DNA of 64,000 bases from Symsagittifera roscoffensis (taxonomy: Eukaryota > Xenacoelomorpha > Acoela > Convolutidae), in contig NC_087066.1 in assembly GCF_963678635.1 (NCBI RefSeq), forward strand, positions 54,452,312-54,516,311. Reading direction: 5' to 3'. Positions 23,875-36,220 of the stretch are shown here, one piece after another (within the stretch, counting starts at the first letter, position 1; each line of letters starts with the position of its first letter). The translations under genes and the position numbers were made by a program. The notes beneath the pieces are model-generated. The model ran no database searches. It saw only the letters and a program-made list of their open reading frames with translations, and was not told where the DNA came from.

Positions 23875-23945
23875 AATTAGATCCGTCCCAGATTCGAACT
23901 CGACGATTTTAGGATACAAAAACACGAGCTTTACCACAAAACTAA
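23875..23945 (-). mobile_element. SINE head
   Basis: Minus strand reads GAGTTCGAATCTGGGACGG, a B box, with a diverged A-box region upstream. Confidence 0.5.
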
Positions 23946-24838
23946 TTGGGAATTGGTTTGGAAGTTGTTGAGTTTCCATAATAACGCTTTTCCAAATTCT
24001 TACAAAAAAATACTATTTAGCAAAAAAAAATCTGTCACAATTTCTCCTCTATATAACCTCAAAACTTCCTTTTACCATTTTTTGTTTCATATAAAAAACA
24101 TTGTGAAGAAGTTCTGGCATGTTTGCTTTTTGCAGTCTTTGTTTTAAGTTATGTTCAGATCATATTGAGTTTATCGCTTTATTGGACGAGATTAAAATTT
24201 CAATCATTTTTTCGACTTTTTGGGTGAGATAAAAACAGTTAAATCATATGTAAATTTGTACTGCAATTGTATTAAAAATAATCTATATAAATTTGATACA
24301 CAGAAAATGATAAATTATACAAGAAATCAGTAATTTTTAGCACGCCGCCGTGACTCCGCATCAAAAAGCATTCTAACTCCTTTAAGCCAACTGAATTTGC
24401 TTATTAAAAATTCTATTTGCGGTTAAAACAGCCCGTCAAAAAAAGCTTCTTCTAAAACCTAAAAATGTCCTGTCAGACTGAAAGAGTCACGATTTTCGAC
24501 ATAGCTATCAACTTTAAAGGAACTTAAGTTGAGTATGATAAAGCCGCAGAAAGAATGGAGAGACGAAACCATTTAAAAAAGCTATTGGATGATTTGAATT
24601 AGACGTTTGAACCAGCAGTTAAGACGTTTGAACCAACAATGAAGATTTACTTTTATTTGTATTTGCATATCTTTTTTTTCAACACTACTCGGTGCTGTAT
24701 AAATTAGGTTTCTTGCGAGTGCTGTTTGATATAGGCGGTCTAAAATTCTTCCAAATCTCAATGAAATAATTTTCGTCTTTCCAAACATTCACCAGCTGTA
24801 CAATAACTTCATTCAAGTTCATATCTCTCTCATCGTCA

Positions 24839-26154
24839 TCATGGCTTTTTGAATTCAATCCTTTCCACCTTCACTTCACTGTCTACTAATTTGTATATGT
24901 ATGTCACCACTGTCGACTGCTGTATGTCCATCAGTACGAAAGAGGGCACCGGTTGGCTCTCCATACTGCTGTAGGCGCCAGTGGCTGATCCAGGGTTCAC
25001 ATAGAACACTCCGTTTTTGTCGAATATTTCCAGTTTGTGTGTATGTCCAGTGATCAGAATGTCCACTCCTAGTTGTCTCTGTAGCATCTCAAGAGCAGTC
25101 GTGGACCCCCAGGGAATCAGCTGGTGTCCATGACAGACTCCGATTGAAAATTGACCCACCTGAATCACAGATAAGAACTTTTACCGAAATCTGGCATTTT
25201 TAGAACTTATACTAGCTTCTCAAGAGTTAAAAACACTTGTAAACAGGATAAGATTCTGATGGTTTGTTAGAAACACTGAGTACCAGTAAAATCATAATAC
25301 TTGACAAATTCAGGACTGACATGAGCAAAAATTACAAGCTGCTCACAGCCCGCACAGAAAATTTCCTAACCATTAAATTTTCAAAAATCCAAACATATTT
25401 TTGAAATTTTCGATTTGTTTTTTCTTGCGGGGAGGAGGAAGCTTATAATACTAACGGATAAAACCAAATTATGTCAGAAAAATATTATCTTTTTTTTTTC
25501 AGCTAAAATATAATGTCATTTTAAGCGTGACAGTCAAAGAAGAAACCCGAAGTTTTACTATAATCGAAATCACCAAAATGAAAGAGCTACTGTATGTTGT
25601 ATGATATATCATTCGATCAACGACATGCCTTTAATATACTCAGCAACCCAATAATGCATGCATCTCGAAAAATTGAACACCTAAACGCTTCAGTTTTGCT
25701 ATTTGTGCTCAGCTTCAGCCTCGATATTCGAACCATTTTCTTTCACTATTGGACAAAAAAAAAAGTTCAATGTCCGCTTCGAAGATAAAGAAGAACTTCG
25801 AAACCAAAAAAAATTGTATCATAAGTTGAACACTAAATTTAAGAACTACGCGATAAAATGAAGAACAACATTTTTTAGCGTTTTCTTCTGAAAAAGTCAA
25901 ATAAACATGATGGAGGGACTAACTGATATTATTTTCTGGTCGGGGTAATTTCCACTGTCCAAATCGAAGTCTCCTCGGACCACATGAAGATCCGAAGCCA
26001 GACTCTTCAGGTACTCGTGGGCGTCTCTGCAGGCCAGGTTCCCAGTGCATACGATGTGGTTTATCCTACCTGGAACGAGGAGTTTGCGGAACTGAGCCGG
26101 TAGACTGGCCGCCCTGTGGGGAATATGCAGATCGCCTATCACCAGAACAAGCAT
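24839..26154 (-). CDS. VPS29: Vacuolar protein sorting 29 (retromer subunit), 183 aa
   Basis: Two exons, 26154-25924 (77 codons) and 25159-24839 (106 codons plus TGA), joined in phase 0 across a 764-bp intron (TCA|GTTAGT .. TTCAG|GTG). The protein starts [14 protein letters not shown], the metallophosphoesterase-fold opening of VPS29, and continues with [41 protein letters not shown] and PSFVLMDIQ, then ends RIEFKKP. Its length matches the family (182-186 aa). VPS29 is a scaffold in the retromer complex with VPS35 and VPS26, which recycles cargo from endosomes to the Golgi and plasma membrane; it is regarded as catalytically dead despite the fold. The ATG at 26154 is preferred over a GTG one codon upstream. 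A TTTTTAG acceptor-like site lies just upstream of the start. The gene is intact. Confidence 0.95.
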
Positions 26155-26447
26155 CACAATCTATCTAAAAACGATCGCAACAATATTTTTCCACTTTTCC
26201 ACTCCCAAAATTTTGATAATTTTCAAATTTGCTGCAATTATCGGAGCCACTTAGGTCTCTAAGCTAACCACATAGTAAGATTGGGTTTTAATGATAGGTT
26301 TCGAGATTATCCGCTCCCACTTTCAACACACGACAAGAGGCTTTCAGTATCAACATTAAAGCGGACAGGAGAAAATCAAAGCGATTCGAGGCTTATTCAA
26401 AATATGCTAATATGTTTACAAACATATTAGGAAGAACCCAAAAGTAA

Positions 26448-26548
26448 TCAAGGATAGCCGCTTACTGTGCAAGTAGCACAGTATGTTCCGACCATATTCT
26501 TAAAAAAACATCTTTCTAAAATTAGCGTCGTTTTTTCTGTGTGGTGTG
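26448..26548. repeat. GGTCGGAACA-family block, inverted
   Basis: ACTGTGCAAGTAGCACAGTA, then TGTTCCGACCATATTCTTAA and GTGTGGTGTGAT mirror the 5655-5775 copy. Confidence 0.6.
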
Positions 26549-26874
26549 ATCAAAATTCAAAACGAAAAAACAAAGAACTTAGGTATATTCAAAATACATA
26601 GTAAAATAGGCCCATTGGAAAACAGTTTTTGTAGAAAAATGATTAGAAAAAAAACTTTTGAAGAAAAATTTTCGAAGTTTTTGATTCCCAAATTGGCGCT
26701 GAAAAACTCCAAAAACTAACTTTACTTGAGAAAAAACTAAGTTTCCACGTTTTAAAATAAGCATAAGTGAGCTTGATAATAGGGCAGAAAAGAACAATCT
26801 ACCGAGTTAAATCAGAGAGCAATCCATTTTGGAGCAATCAGTATCCGTAAAAAAATCTGTGCACTAACATTCTT

Positions 26875-27200
26875 TTACACAGAGGTGAAGTTACACTTCG
26901 CATACACAAGCAAAAACATGACCGATAACGCTACTGGGAAAAACTGAATGTAAAACTTTGAAAGATTCTAAAGTGACGCACACCAACTATGAGTCTACAT
27001 AATTGCTAAGTGAGGCAAGCCAATTATGACGCATTAGCAGTACCAGTCAATTTGAAGAAAAAAAAACCAACTAACATGCCTCAGTTTATCGAGCGGAAGC
27101 TTTTTAACTAGAATACGAAAAAGTTCAATAAAAACATCCGACCCTGCCCAGGTTCGAACCCTCTTATTTTGCTGCTGGTCTCCTTTCCAACCTCGGCGGT
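26875..27200 (-). mobile_element. tRNA-derived SINE
   Basis: The body motif GAAGTGTAACTTCACCTCTG is at about 26900-26881 (minus strand) and a tRNA-like head with AGGGTTCGAACCTGGGC is at 27160-27135. Confidence 0.6.
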
Positions 27201-27807
27201 ACAGATCCATGTTACCTTGAAGCTAAAGTGCTATTTGTAATAGAATACTCTGTGTTAATATCGTTTGGATTGGCTGTACTTCATAGCTGGTCATTGATCA
27301 AAATGAACCGTTTCAAAATGAACACATTTTGTCGCAACAATATTTGCGACTTAGGTTGGAAAAAAAAGAGAATTCATATTATCACACAAGCTTTGCTTGT
27401 GTAATGAGTAAGGGCTTTGTGAATGCTGTCCGCCAAACATCTCGATGGAAAAAAAACGTTCAAATATATCATTAAGTCATTTATACGATCCAATAGTTCA
27501 CATTTGTATATAGATAAACAAGTAATTAACCATCGCTTCGTTAAAATTAATTAGTCCATTGATTTAATAACATTCATTAAATCAACCCAACACTTGAAAT
27601 AATTTACCAATAGATGGCTGCACAAACATGGGTTTACACAAAGTAACACTCCAACGAGCTCAGCAATTTTCACTTAAGTGTTTTAGTGAGGGCAAAAAAT
27701 CAACAACGTTCAATTTCTGGCACGTCAGTAAAAGTTTTTCGCATCAAATCAGTGGCATCAATTATTGTCGTACATTTTCTCAGTCAACAGAAATAGAAAA
27801 CATTATT

Positions 27808-30800
27808 TCAGAGGTGCTTTGAGAAGAATTCATAAGTTAGCTTCTCTGCCTCCTCACAAGCAGAAACCACTTTGGGGTCGGACAGATCCCCTCTGGGCAT
27901 GAAACCATGCTGGACTTCAGCATACTCTTTACACTCTACTGCGACTCCATTGGCCTCCAGTGTCTTAATCACTTCTCCTCCTGGCTTTACGTCTGGGGGG
28001 TCATTCCCTGCTGGAAACAGACATTGGGCGGTCTTCACCTTGAACACAACAATTGGGAAATTGGAAATTAGCCAAACTCGCCTCGAACTTTTATTGAGAC
28101 TTACACGCATAAACACAGAAGCTCGCGATACAGAAAAACTACAAATTAAACACAGAGGCGAAGCTGAGCTTCTCAATACTTGCAATAAACAAAAAAAGAG
28201 GGACTCTAAATCGAATAAAAAATCAAACATTCCGAAAAATTGGATTTATCAAAATGAATAAAGCTAGTTTTAGATGCTAATGTAGCATGAGGCCACTAAA
28301 CCGATATAATATAGGCCGAAACCTATTGAGCCGAAAAAAAAAAGAAAAAGCCGAAAAAATTCGAAAAGTTAAGATAAAATATTAAGTCACCCTCGCCATC
28401 AAAATACACAAACGCAAACAAATATTTTTTGTCGCTCGTAGGAAGACGCAATATGAAGCCTTTAAGCCCATATATAAAAAAATTACACAGGCGAAGCTTT
28501 GCAAACACTTATGACAACACGATAAAAACCAGCTTTATAAAGCGGAAAGAAAAAATAGATATAAGCCTCGAATTAGTAAAACTTTGCTAGGTACCGGATT
28601 CGAAACTACGACCTCGAGATTCGGAGTCTTACGCCCTGCCCGCTCGGCCACAAACTCTTAACAACCCACTAATAAAGCAGCTTTATATGCTAATAAAATG
28701 CCAAAGCTACGCAGCAAAAGTGGCAACAAAAACAAATAGACACAATTTGGCATGTAGTAATATAAAATATAACAAACTGAAGGCGTCCAGCTAACTTTGC
28801 ATGAAATAAATTCGAAAGCACAAAGCCAAATTAATATAAATTAAGCATTTCAAAAATATTGCGAGATATATTGAGCTAGAAAATTTCTGGAACCGAGTTT
28901 TCATTATTGTACTGATAATTAAGCAAATAGTTTTTATCGGTTAATTTGAGAAATGAGAATGCATCAACTGTGTTAACTTATAACTAATCGAATATCAAAT
29001 CACATGCTATCAAAGCTGACCCAAAAGTGGCACAAAATTTGCGACTAAGCTAAGAAAAAGAATAGTCGTACTATAACACTACCTCCTTTAAAAAATGTTA
29101 TTAAGTCCCCTCATCTTCAAAACACACAAAAGCGAAAAAAAACCTTTTCCGCTCGTCGAATAATATAACGCAATATGAGGCTTTCGGCAAAAATCAGCAA
29201 TCGAATTAAAAAAATATGCTCTAAACGCTCTTTGAATTTCAAGAAAACTATGATTGACACTATTTTTGCTGTTTGATTGCCAAATTTGCCTTCCCTTTTC
29301 TACTGAACTTACAGAAAAAGAGCTGAACTTAAAACGGAACCATAAGTCAAACTGCAAAAAAAAATGAGCGAGAACAAAAATTAATACTTTTCCTGAATAA
29401 AATATCAAGACCTATATAAGAGTCTTCACTACGTTCGTCGACTCTTAAAAACGACACAAAAGCCTTTATAGAGTCAAAAAAATTACAGCAAAAATTACTA
29501 GAAATTTCTCACGAAACAATAAGGAAACACGCTCCTGAAAACTACATTTTACAAAGTTAAATAAGGATAGCCGGTTACTGTTCAAGTAGCAAAGAATATT
29601 CCGACCATAGTCTTTAGAAAACTAAGGTTTACAAAGTTTTTTTTTCAACCAAATTAGTGTAGTTTTCTCTGCTTGTGTGATAAAAGGATCTGACATAAAA
29701 AAATAATTTAGGCATATTAGACAGTCCTAGTAATATAGACAAAATGGACACAATTTTTTGTGGGAAAATGACTGGAAAAACTTAAAAAAAAACTTATTTT
29801 TTCAAAGTTTTTATTGCAGAAATTTTTTGATTGTTTGAAGTTTTGGTTACCAAAAGGCAGTTAAAAACTCCAAAAACTAGTTTTACTTGCTAAAACTGAA
29901 GTTTTAAAGTCTTTAATGAGGTTTAATTAAGCTGCTACAAGCCTGCTCGCTAGCTTTTTAGTTTTGCAGAAATTTTCTGATTGGTTGAAGTTTTTGGTTA
30001 CCAAAAGGCAGCTAAAAACTCCAAAAACTAGTTTTATTTGCTAAAACTTAAGTTTTAAGGTATTTACTGAAGCACAATTAAGCGGTTGCAAGCCTGCTCG
30101 CTTGCTTTTGTCGCGCGAATTAAGACGAAAAATCAAAAATTTTAAACCGGTTTTTCTCGACACTTTTTTAAGTGGTTCGATTCACGACTGAAAGTGCTTT
30201 TATATGATATATCACTCAACCCAGTTATGTAATTTTTGTAGTACTTAATTTTGCGTGGAAAATAAGAACAAAAAAACTAAAACACACCCGAATACAAAGT
30301 TCCTCTCCATTTTTTCAACTGGTCGGAACAAAAACTATCTAAATTCACGTTAAGATTTCATTTCATATTAAGTTTACTTGACTCTAAATCAATAACTGGC
30401 GGCGCCCTTCTGAGCCTTCAAACGTAATGTTATTTTGTTTGAGAAGATTGCCGGAAGACAAAAATAATATCAGATAAAAATTTTAAGCTCACGCAATCAC
30501 ATACAGATTAACCATGCAAACAACTAAACCTATATAGATTCATCTGAACACCAGAAAGCGGAAAAACTATCCGTGAAAAGGTTAAGTTCGATCGTAATAA
30601 CTAGAAAAACTAAAAAAAAGCCTAATTGTTGTGATAAACTTATTAAATTGTTTATGGTTTGTAATGTGACAATAATTGGCGACATCAAAGACTAGAAGTA
30701 ATACCACCGCTGAACGCCCCACATAGACCAACTAGAGATCGCCGCTAGACAACTGGACTCACTCGGCTCGACAACGAACTGGAAGTGAAGCGAGCATCCC

Positions 30801-33800
30801 CTGCCCCAGTGAGTTGTTCAATTTTAAAACTGGGCCACGGGGTCAGCCGTTCCGCAGCCACCACTCTACAGGGTATTCATCGACAAACAGTGGAAACATT
30901 GAGAATCGATCCGGCGACTATCGTAGCCAGAAGCTCAAAAACCGACTGCTCGACCATGAAAACTTCACTATTCAAAACTGAACTATGACTGAAGCAGTGA
31001 CGAGCCGCAGCGGAAAGTCAACTAGCCTCACTAAAGACCACTATCCAACCATTGACGATCTTGTTTGGGCATGCACTGATGATGTCAATAAATTTCTAAA
31101 CAACATAAGAAGAAAGACGGACTGCAATGCTTACTCTGGGAGTGCCGTTCCCAATTGAAAATCGCCAGAAACAAAGAAAATGTCTTGGAAAAGCTGTCCG
31201 AAAATTTACATCACCTGACGAAAAACTTCATGCCTACCCTAGAAAACCACGTCGACTCGATGAAGAATCATTTTGATAGAATCACAGACAATGATCCAGG
31301 AAAGTCACTTCTACCGGAGCTTCAGAAAAAATTGGACGACAAATTTCTGGAGCTTCGCGACGCTCAACCTTCGCAAAACAGCGCATCACCAGCAAACCCC
31401 ATAGTCAACCCTGATCAAGAAATGTTGCATTTCCGGCAAATCCGGATCGCCAGAATTCCCTAATCCGACAAAAGATCAGCAGCTGATATTCTTGACGACG
31501 AAAGTGCCCAGGTCGAGAGTATATTTGAATATCTGTCTGAGCCTCAGACAATCAGTGATCTAAAAAGAATTGGGCCCTACAAAAAAGACAGAGCCAGACC
31601 ACGCACACTCCTAGTAACTCTACCGCAAGCCTACAACGTACGAAAGATACTCGCCCAGACTCCTCGTCTTAAGGAGTATCAAACAAAAGTTTTTGTTTCA
31701 CGAAGTCTGAGCCTCACTGAGTGGTTGACTGAAAACGAAATCCTGAGGAAACGAAGAGAACTGATCTCATCTGGCGTTAACAAATCAAAACTGGAAATGA
31801 GATCTCAAAAACTTTATCAAGATAAGATTCCTGTGAACTTATCTATTGAAGCATGACTTGAAGTGTCTCATAACATCTCAATCGACGTTTTAACATTCAA
31901 CTTGCGCAGCCTCATATCTATGGAACGTTGACGAACATTTGCAAAGCAGTACTAATGTCGAAACCTTTTATTATAGCGCTCTCCGAACCTCGTTTACTCT
32001 TAGACAATGAACTATTCCTTTCTGATTCTATCGCTCACCGGTATGATAGACCAAACTTCAATGGTGCTTCAAAGCATGGTGGAGTACTCCTAGCAATCAA
32101 GAAAAACTTGAAACAAGACATTTTAGTTTTCAAAATCTGCGATGGCATGTTGCGTGTCACTTCACTAGTGGCAGCTTGAACTACATTATAGCCAACATCT
32201 ACAATGCAACGATCACAAGCCCATATCGATGGCCCCTTCAGAAATGGAAAAATCTTTTGCAAGGCATAAAGGTCCGCTGCGATGAAATTTTAATTATCAC
32301 TGGTGATGCGAACCTGCCAACAATTAATTGGGAAACCGGTGTCAGTACTTCCGATTCCGACTCTACTTTGCTGGATCATTTTGATGAGCTGACCTTAACG
32401 CAGTTAATTACGTTCAACACCACCGCTTCCTCCTCTCTTGATTAGTGCTCTGCAATTCCGACTCTGCTGTCCTATCAGTAGAACTAGACGAAACAATGAA
32501 CCGTTTCTACTGCTCTCCCGACGGACACTCTTACTCTGACCACAAAGCCATCCGCACTACAAGTACAGGGTACCAGCAAAACCAGTTCACTGAATTATAG
32601 TCCTCGCAAGTTCAGCTATGCATTAGCCGACTGTGAGAAACTTAACAATTACATCCGTCAACAGCCTTTCAAAGCCATTGTTGGTCTAATGTGAACGTTT
32701 TATCTGACGAATGGTATCATTGGCTACAGGATGCACTTGAACACAGTGTCTCGATGAAAACTCTTCACCGCCAAAGTCTTCCTCCGTGGGCATCCAACGC
32801 GACTTCGCATCTGATGAAGAAACGCCAAATGTGGATCAGAAAATACAGAGGCAGAGCCTCGAGTTCTCTTTCACAAAAAGTCAAAGCTATTGAAGAAAAA
32901 ATCCGATATGCCTGCAAGATCGATCAAGCAGCCTACGAAGGTCAGCTAGCAGAGAATAGAAACACGAAGAAACTCTTCAAATGTTTCAAAAGTCTTAGAA
33001 ACGGAAGTGCAATACCACCTAAGATTACATGGCACAGGACCTCGGCAGCCACAACGTTCGATCAGTGCTGTTTGTTCAACGGCTTTTTCAAATTCGTTTT
33101 CACCGAGGATGCTCGAAACGACTCACAAATCAGCGATGTACCCAACAAAGAAGTCCTGATTGACTACGACACGAGTGAAGAGGCAATCGAGAGTATCGTT
33201 GAAAATATAGACGTTAGCAAGTCAAGAGATCCCGACCGCCAGCCGACCTGCCTCTTCAAGTACACCCCTGCTCAGAACAATTCACTGTCACACTTGTTCC
33301 ACATAATCAAACAAACAAAACAATTTCCCGACAACTATCTATGGAGAATTACCGGCCCATAACACTTCAACATTGTCTCGAAAATACAAGAAAATTCATT
33401 TTCGACGCACTCTATCCTTTTCTTGCACCTCTCATCAACGACTGCCAATGCGGTTTCAAGAAAGGAAGCTCACCGCCTCTTCTGTTGATCTCTTATCTGA
33501 ACGCCATCTATCGGAATGCGAGCGACCCTTTCCTAAAAATCGAGGAATTCGACAAGATAAATCACCAAGTCCTTCTTTATAAACTAAGACAATTGGGTGT
33601 CGGGGAAGCTACTCGGAGTTCTCCGAAGCTATCTCTCGGGCAAAAGCAGTTTGTACAACTCGGTGATGTGAGATCCCCATCTATTACAGTCGCAAGCGGT
33701 GTTCCACGAGGATCGCTTTTGGGACCCTTGTTATTTCTTGTATATGTATCAATGTATCAAGATCTACCAAACGACCTCACCAATGACCCATACATGTTCG

Positions 33801-36220
33801 CTGACGAAACTGTCCTCAATTTACAAGAAAAGCGATGAAACAAAATTACAAGATGATCTCGACAAGCTTGAAACCTGGTGCGCTGTTAATTGTATGGAGT
33901 TCAATGTGCCACATAAATGAACTTTTCTAAAAATACCGAGTGGGAAGTTTTTCTCTATGCCAAACTTGTTGAACCCTCGCGCGTTGAAAAAGATCTTTGC
34001 CTTTATATCTGCGAAAACTTGAAATGGACAGAGCACATCAATAAAGCTTGCGGAAATTCTTCTAGTCTTACTCTTATTAAAAGAAATGTCAGTCTCAAAC
34101 GAAAAGGCCAGAAATGTAGCAATTAAATACGTACTGCCAACTAACCTTGCTGGCTAGTTCGACTGCAGTGCTCCCAAATACAGCTGCTAGACCAAGTGCA
34201 GGATGGTAACTCACACAGGCGGAGAGCGGCAGTTGATGAGCACAGCAGGTAAACAATGCCCACGCTCCCCAACAGGAGGCGGTCGCTCCAAATTTTTTAG
34301 CCCCTCCCTCTTGCAGGTATTTAACCACCGCCTCAGCATCCTTCACGACCTAAATCATATCAGCTGTCACTATTACTTCATCAAATAAACTTTTATCAGG
34401 GCATGACAAGCGTCCAGGTGAAAAACAATCTAATTGGATGCCTACTGAAATTCGAAAAGCATAGATAACCTAACTTTTAACCTTACTTTTAGATATTGGC
34501 AGTTCGCCTACAGCCTAAATCAATTCTGTTGAATCAACGAGAAGCTATCTTAAAACACTGTTCGGGTCTCACCATTTCAGGCGGGAATTGAGACGCAAAT
34601 TTTCCGACTTTCTCGGGCTCCAAAGGCGAATCATCCCAGCTTTTGCCCCTGTAGAAATCGGGGATCACTACTTTGTAGCCTTGCTCTGATAGTTTGTCAC
34701 ATAAAAACCGCGTCCTGAAAAAATTTATTTAGTAATTGTTTCTACTGTGCCTTAACTTCTTTTAAAGTTTTTGCCCTAGATATTCGCAAAATTTGAAATG
34801 ATCATCATAACACTTTCAGTCAATTACTCTCTTCAAAACATTTACAAGATTTCAAAAAGTTGCAGATCTTTGTTCGGAAACCATCTTGATTCTCAGTCAT
34901 TTTTTCTTTCACTGTTTCATAAACTTCAAGAGAGGCAAAGCCGAGCTTCGCCTCACTTGAGATACAAAACAAAACAGCCACTAAAATGGAAAAATTCAGA
35001 AATGCCAAATTCTATCATAACGAATTTTAAAAATATCAAAAACACACACCACGACAATAGAAGGTAAAAATAGAATCAGATAAAAACCACACCTAGACAA
35101 AAATGGTAAAAAGAAGAATCAGATAAATTTTTTTGCTTATTAAAGGACGCAATGTGAGGTCAACAATCCGAAATAATAAAGGGCGAAACTTATTTTACTG
35201 AGAAAGAAAAAGGAATTTTTTTCTAAAACGACATTAAGAAAAAACATTCCTAGACCGCCTTGCATCACGTGTGGCCATGCAAACAGCAACCAGCACGCCG
35301 GAGATGAAGAACGCCATTTACACTCGGCTCAGCTGCCTATTAATGCGGTCGAACGCGCAGGCAATGCTGTCGAGAGGTGGACAAATAACGGCAGGTCGAA
35401 TGGAATTATCAATTGGAGGCGACCCATCAGCGTAACCATATAGACAATATACCACTTTAGTGTCTGCCATCAGGAGCAATAGTTTTTGGCTTGTGCTGTT
35501 TGCGATTACGGACCTCTTGGTTTTCACTATATGACTGATAATGTATTTTTGTTTGTTTGAATTCATACGCTAGTTTTACTAAGAAAAAACAAGTTCGTAA
35601 AATTACAACCAACCTAACAAGCACGTTTCGAATCAGAATGATATTCAAAATGCTAACATGCTAAAAATATCTCGCAAGGGTAATCAAGCATAGAATCATG
35701 AAGCTACAAAAAAACCTATTAGACCTAATTCGCAACCCTGTGCAACTATCTAGTTATATAGACAGCAAAGCTTAGAACATTAAAAAAAAATGAAATTACG
35801 TGTCAATTGCAAGCTTTGGCTATAGTTATAAAGCAAAATGCATCGAAAGCTAGACAAGTTATTCAACGAGCAGTCACTTCAGAGTTTTGAGTTTATTGAT
35901 AATTCTGGGCATCTAAATCGCTCTTTTTCCTCATTTACCTCACATAAGCATCAACAATAATTGAACAATCAGCAAACGTTTAAGTGAAATTCTCAGGTGA
36001 TGTAGAGCAAGAGCTGTCTAAATTTTCAACAGTCATACAAGAATAAAACGTACCTTCCACCATTTAATCCCCAGATATCGTAGAAATGCAGAATTACTTT
36101 GTCTCCGGAGCCCACAACATATAACTTGAGATCTGTTCCTGGCAGATCTATATCAGTGCCCTTCTGTTTGTGATCAGAAACAAGTTTTGGCAAGCTTCCA
36201 GGGGGACAACAAGTAGCCAT
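27808..36220 (-). CDS. Dienelactone hydrolase / carboxymethylenebutenolidase-like protein, 247 aa
   Basis: Four exons: 36220-36054, 34714-34573, 34349-34146, 28038-27808, with consensus borders and phases 2, 0, 0. Joined length is 248 codons with the stop, close to human CMBL (245 aa). The protein starts MATCCPPGSLPKL, as cytosolic CMBL-like hydrolases do, then has KVILHFYDIWGLNGGR, YKVVIPDFYRG, the nucleophile elbow ASCWGAW (Cys), the FPAGNDPPDVKPGG acid loop (Asp) and VQHGFMPRGD (His). All three catalytic residues are present. The family cleaves dienelactones and, in animals, cyclic-ester prodrugs. A TTCCTTCAG acceptor lies seven bases before the ATG, so the longer frame reaching 36316 is probably not translated. 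Intron 3 (6.1 kb) holds a decayed LINE and SINEs; intron 1 holds a GC-richer island. Confidence 0.93.
28140..28660 (-). mobile_element. tRNA(Ser/Leu)-like SINE
   Basis: Head on the minus strand (28655-28590): TGGCCGAGCGGGCAGGGCG is an almost canonical A box of class-II tRNAs and AGTTTCGAATCC is the B box. The body motif GAAGCTCAGCTTCGCCTCTG lies at about 28175-28155. It is too degenerate in stem pairing to be a tRNA gene. Confidence 0.65.
28661..30660. other. Intron 3 repeats
   Basis: Contains a second copy of the SINE-body segment (CGCTCGT.GAA..CGCAATATGA, near 28434 and 29152), a GGTCGGAACA-family block (29565-29700), an adjacent duplication of about 130 bp (29775-29965 against 29955-30110, GGTTACCAAAAGGCAG) and another family block (30165-30335). 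No exon. Confidence 0.5.
30165..30335. repeat. GGTCGGAACA-family block, inverted
   Basis: TTCACGACTGAAAGTG, ATATATCACTCAACCCAG and CAAAGTTCCTCTCCAT lead to CTGGTCGGAACAAAA, the reverse complement of the 4644-4800 block. Confidence 0.6.
30690..34128 (+). mobile_element. Decayed CR1/jockey-like LINE, 3' truncated
   Basis: Two-ORF non-LTR retrotransposon in the hydrolase gene, opposite to its transcription. ORF1 remnants: 31155-31461 (coiled-coil-like) and 31462-31856, which shows LKRIGPYKKDRARPRTLLVT and a REL-rich helix typical of CR1/L2 ORF1 tails. ORF2 starts near 31880 with an APE endonuclease (IDVLTFNLRSL, ALSEPRLL, YDRPNFNG, GGVLLAI, GDANLPTINW, broken by several stops), a linker (32691-33362) and a reverse transcriptase (NYRPITL, CQCGFKKGSS, GVPRGSLLGPLLF). 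The catalytic YADD is changed to FADE, and several frameshifts follow. The element stops near 34128 within the finger/thumb region, about 17 bp before the exon 3 donor. No 3' UTR is present. Confidence 0.85.
34715..36053. other. Hydrolase intron 1
   Basis: Mostly AT-rich. A SINE-body motif (GAAGCTCGGCTTTGCCTCT, minus) lies near 34950. A GC-richer island at 35270-35520 is open on the minus strand over 50 codons (MADTKVVYCLYGYADG, start near 35470) and on the plus strand over 53 codons (from 35277). Neither has a recognisable domain. Confidence 0.4.

Larger units (their letters stand above)
22881..24838. other. Spacer 3' of VPS29
   Basis: Contains a GTTCCGACTATTG element (23139-23290), a strong hairpin (23338-23422), a SINE head (23945-23880) and a duplicated 18-mer AGACGTTTGAACCA(G/A)CA near 24601. 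No gene seen. Confidence 0.5.
26155..27807. other. Spacer between VPS29 and the hydrolase gene
   Basis: Contains a GGTCGGAACA-family block (26448-26545, inverted) and a SINE. It should include the VPS29 promoter and the 3' UTR of the hydrolase gene. No further exon seen. Confidence 0.5.

Noticed and set aside
28595-28655. tRNA gene candidate
   Set aside because: A and B boxes are good, but the stems do not pair as a tRNA and a SINE body follows; called a SINE head.
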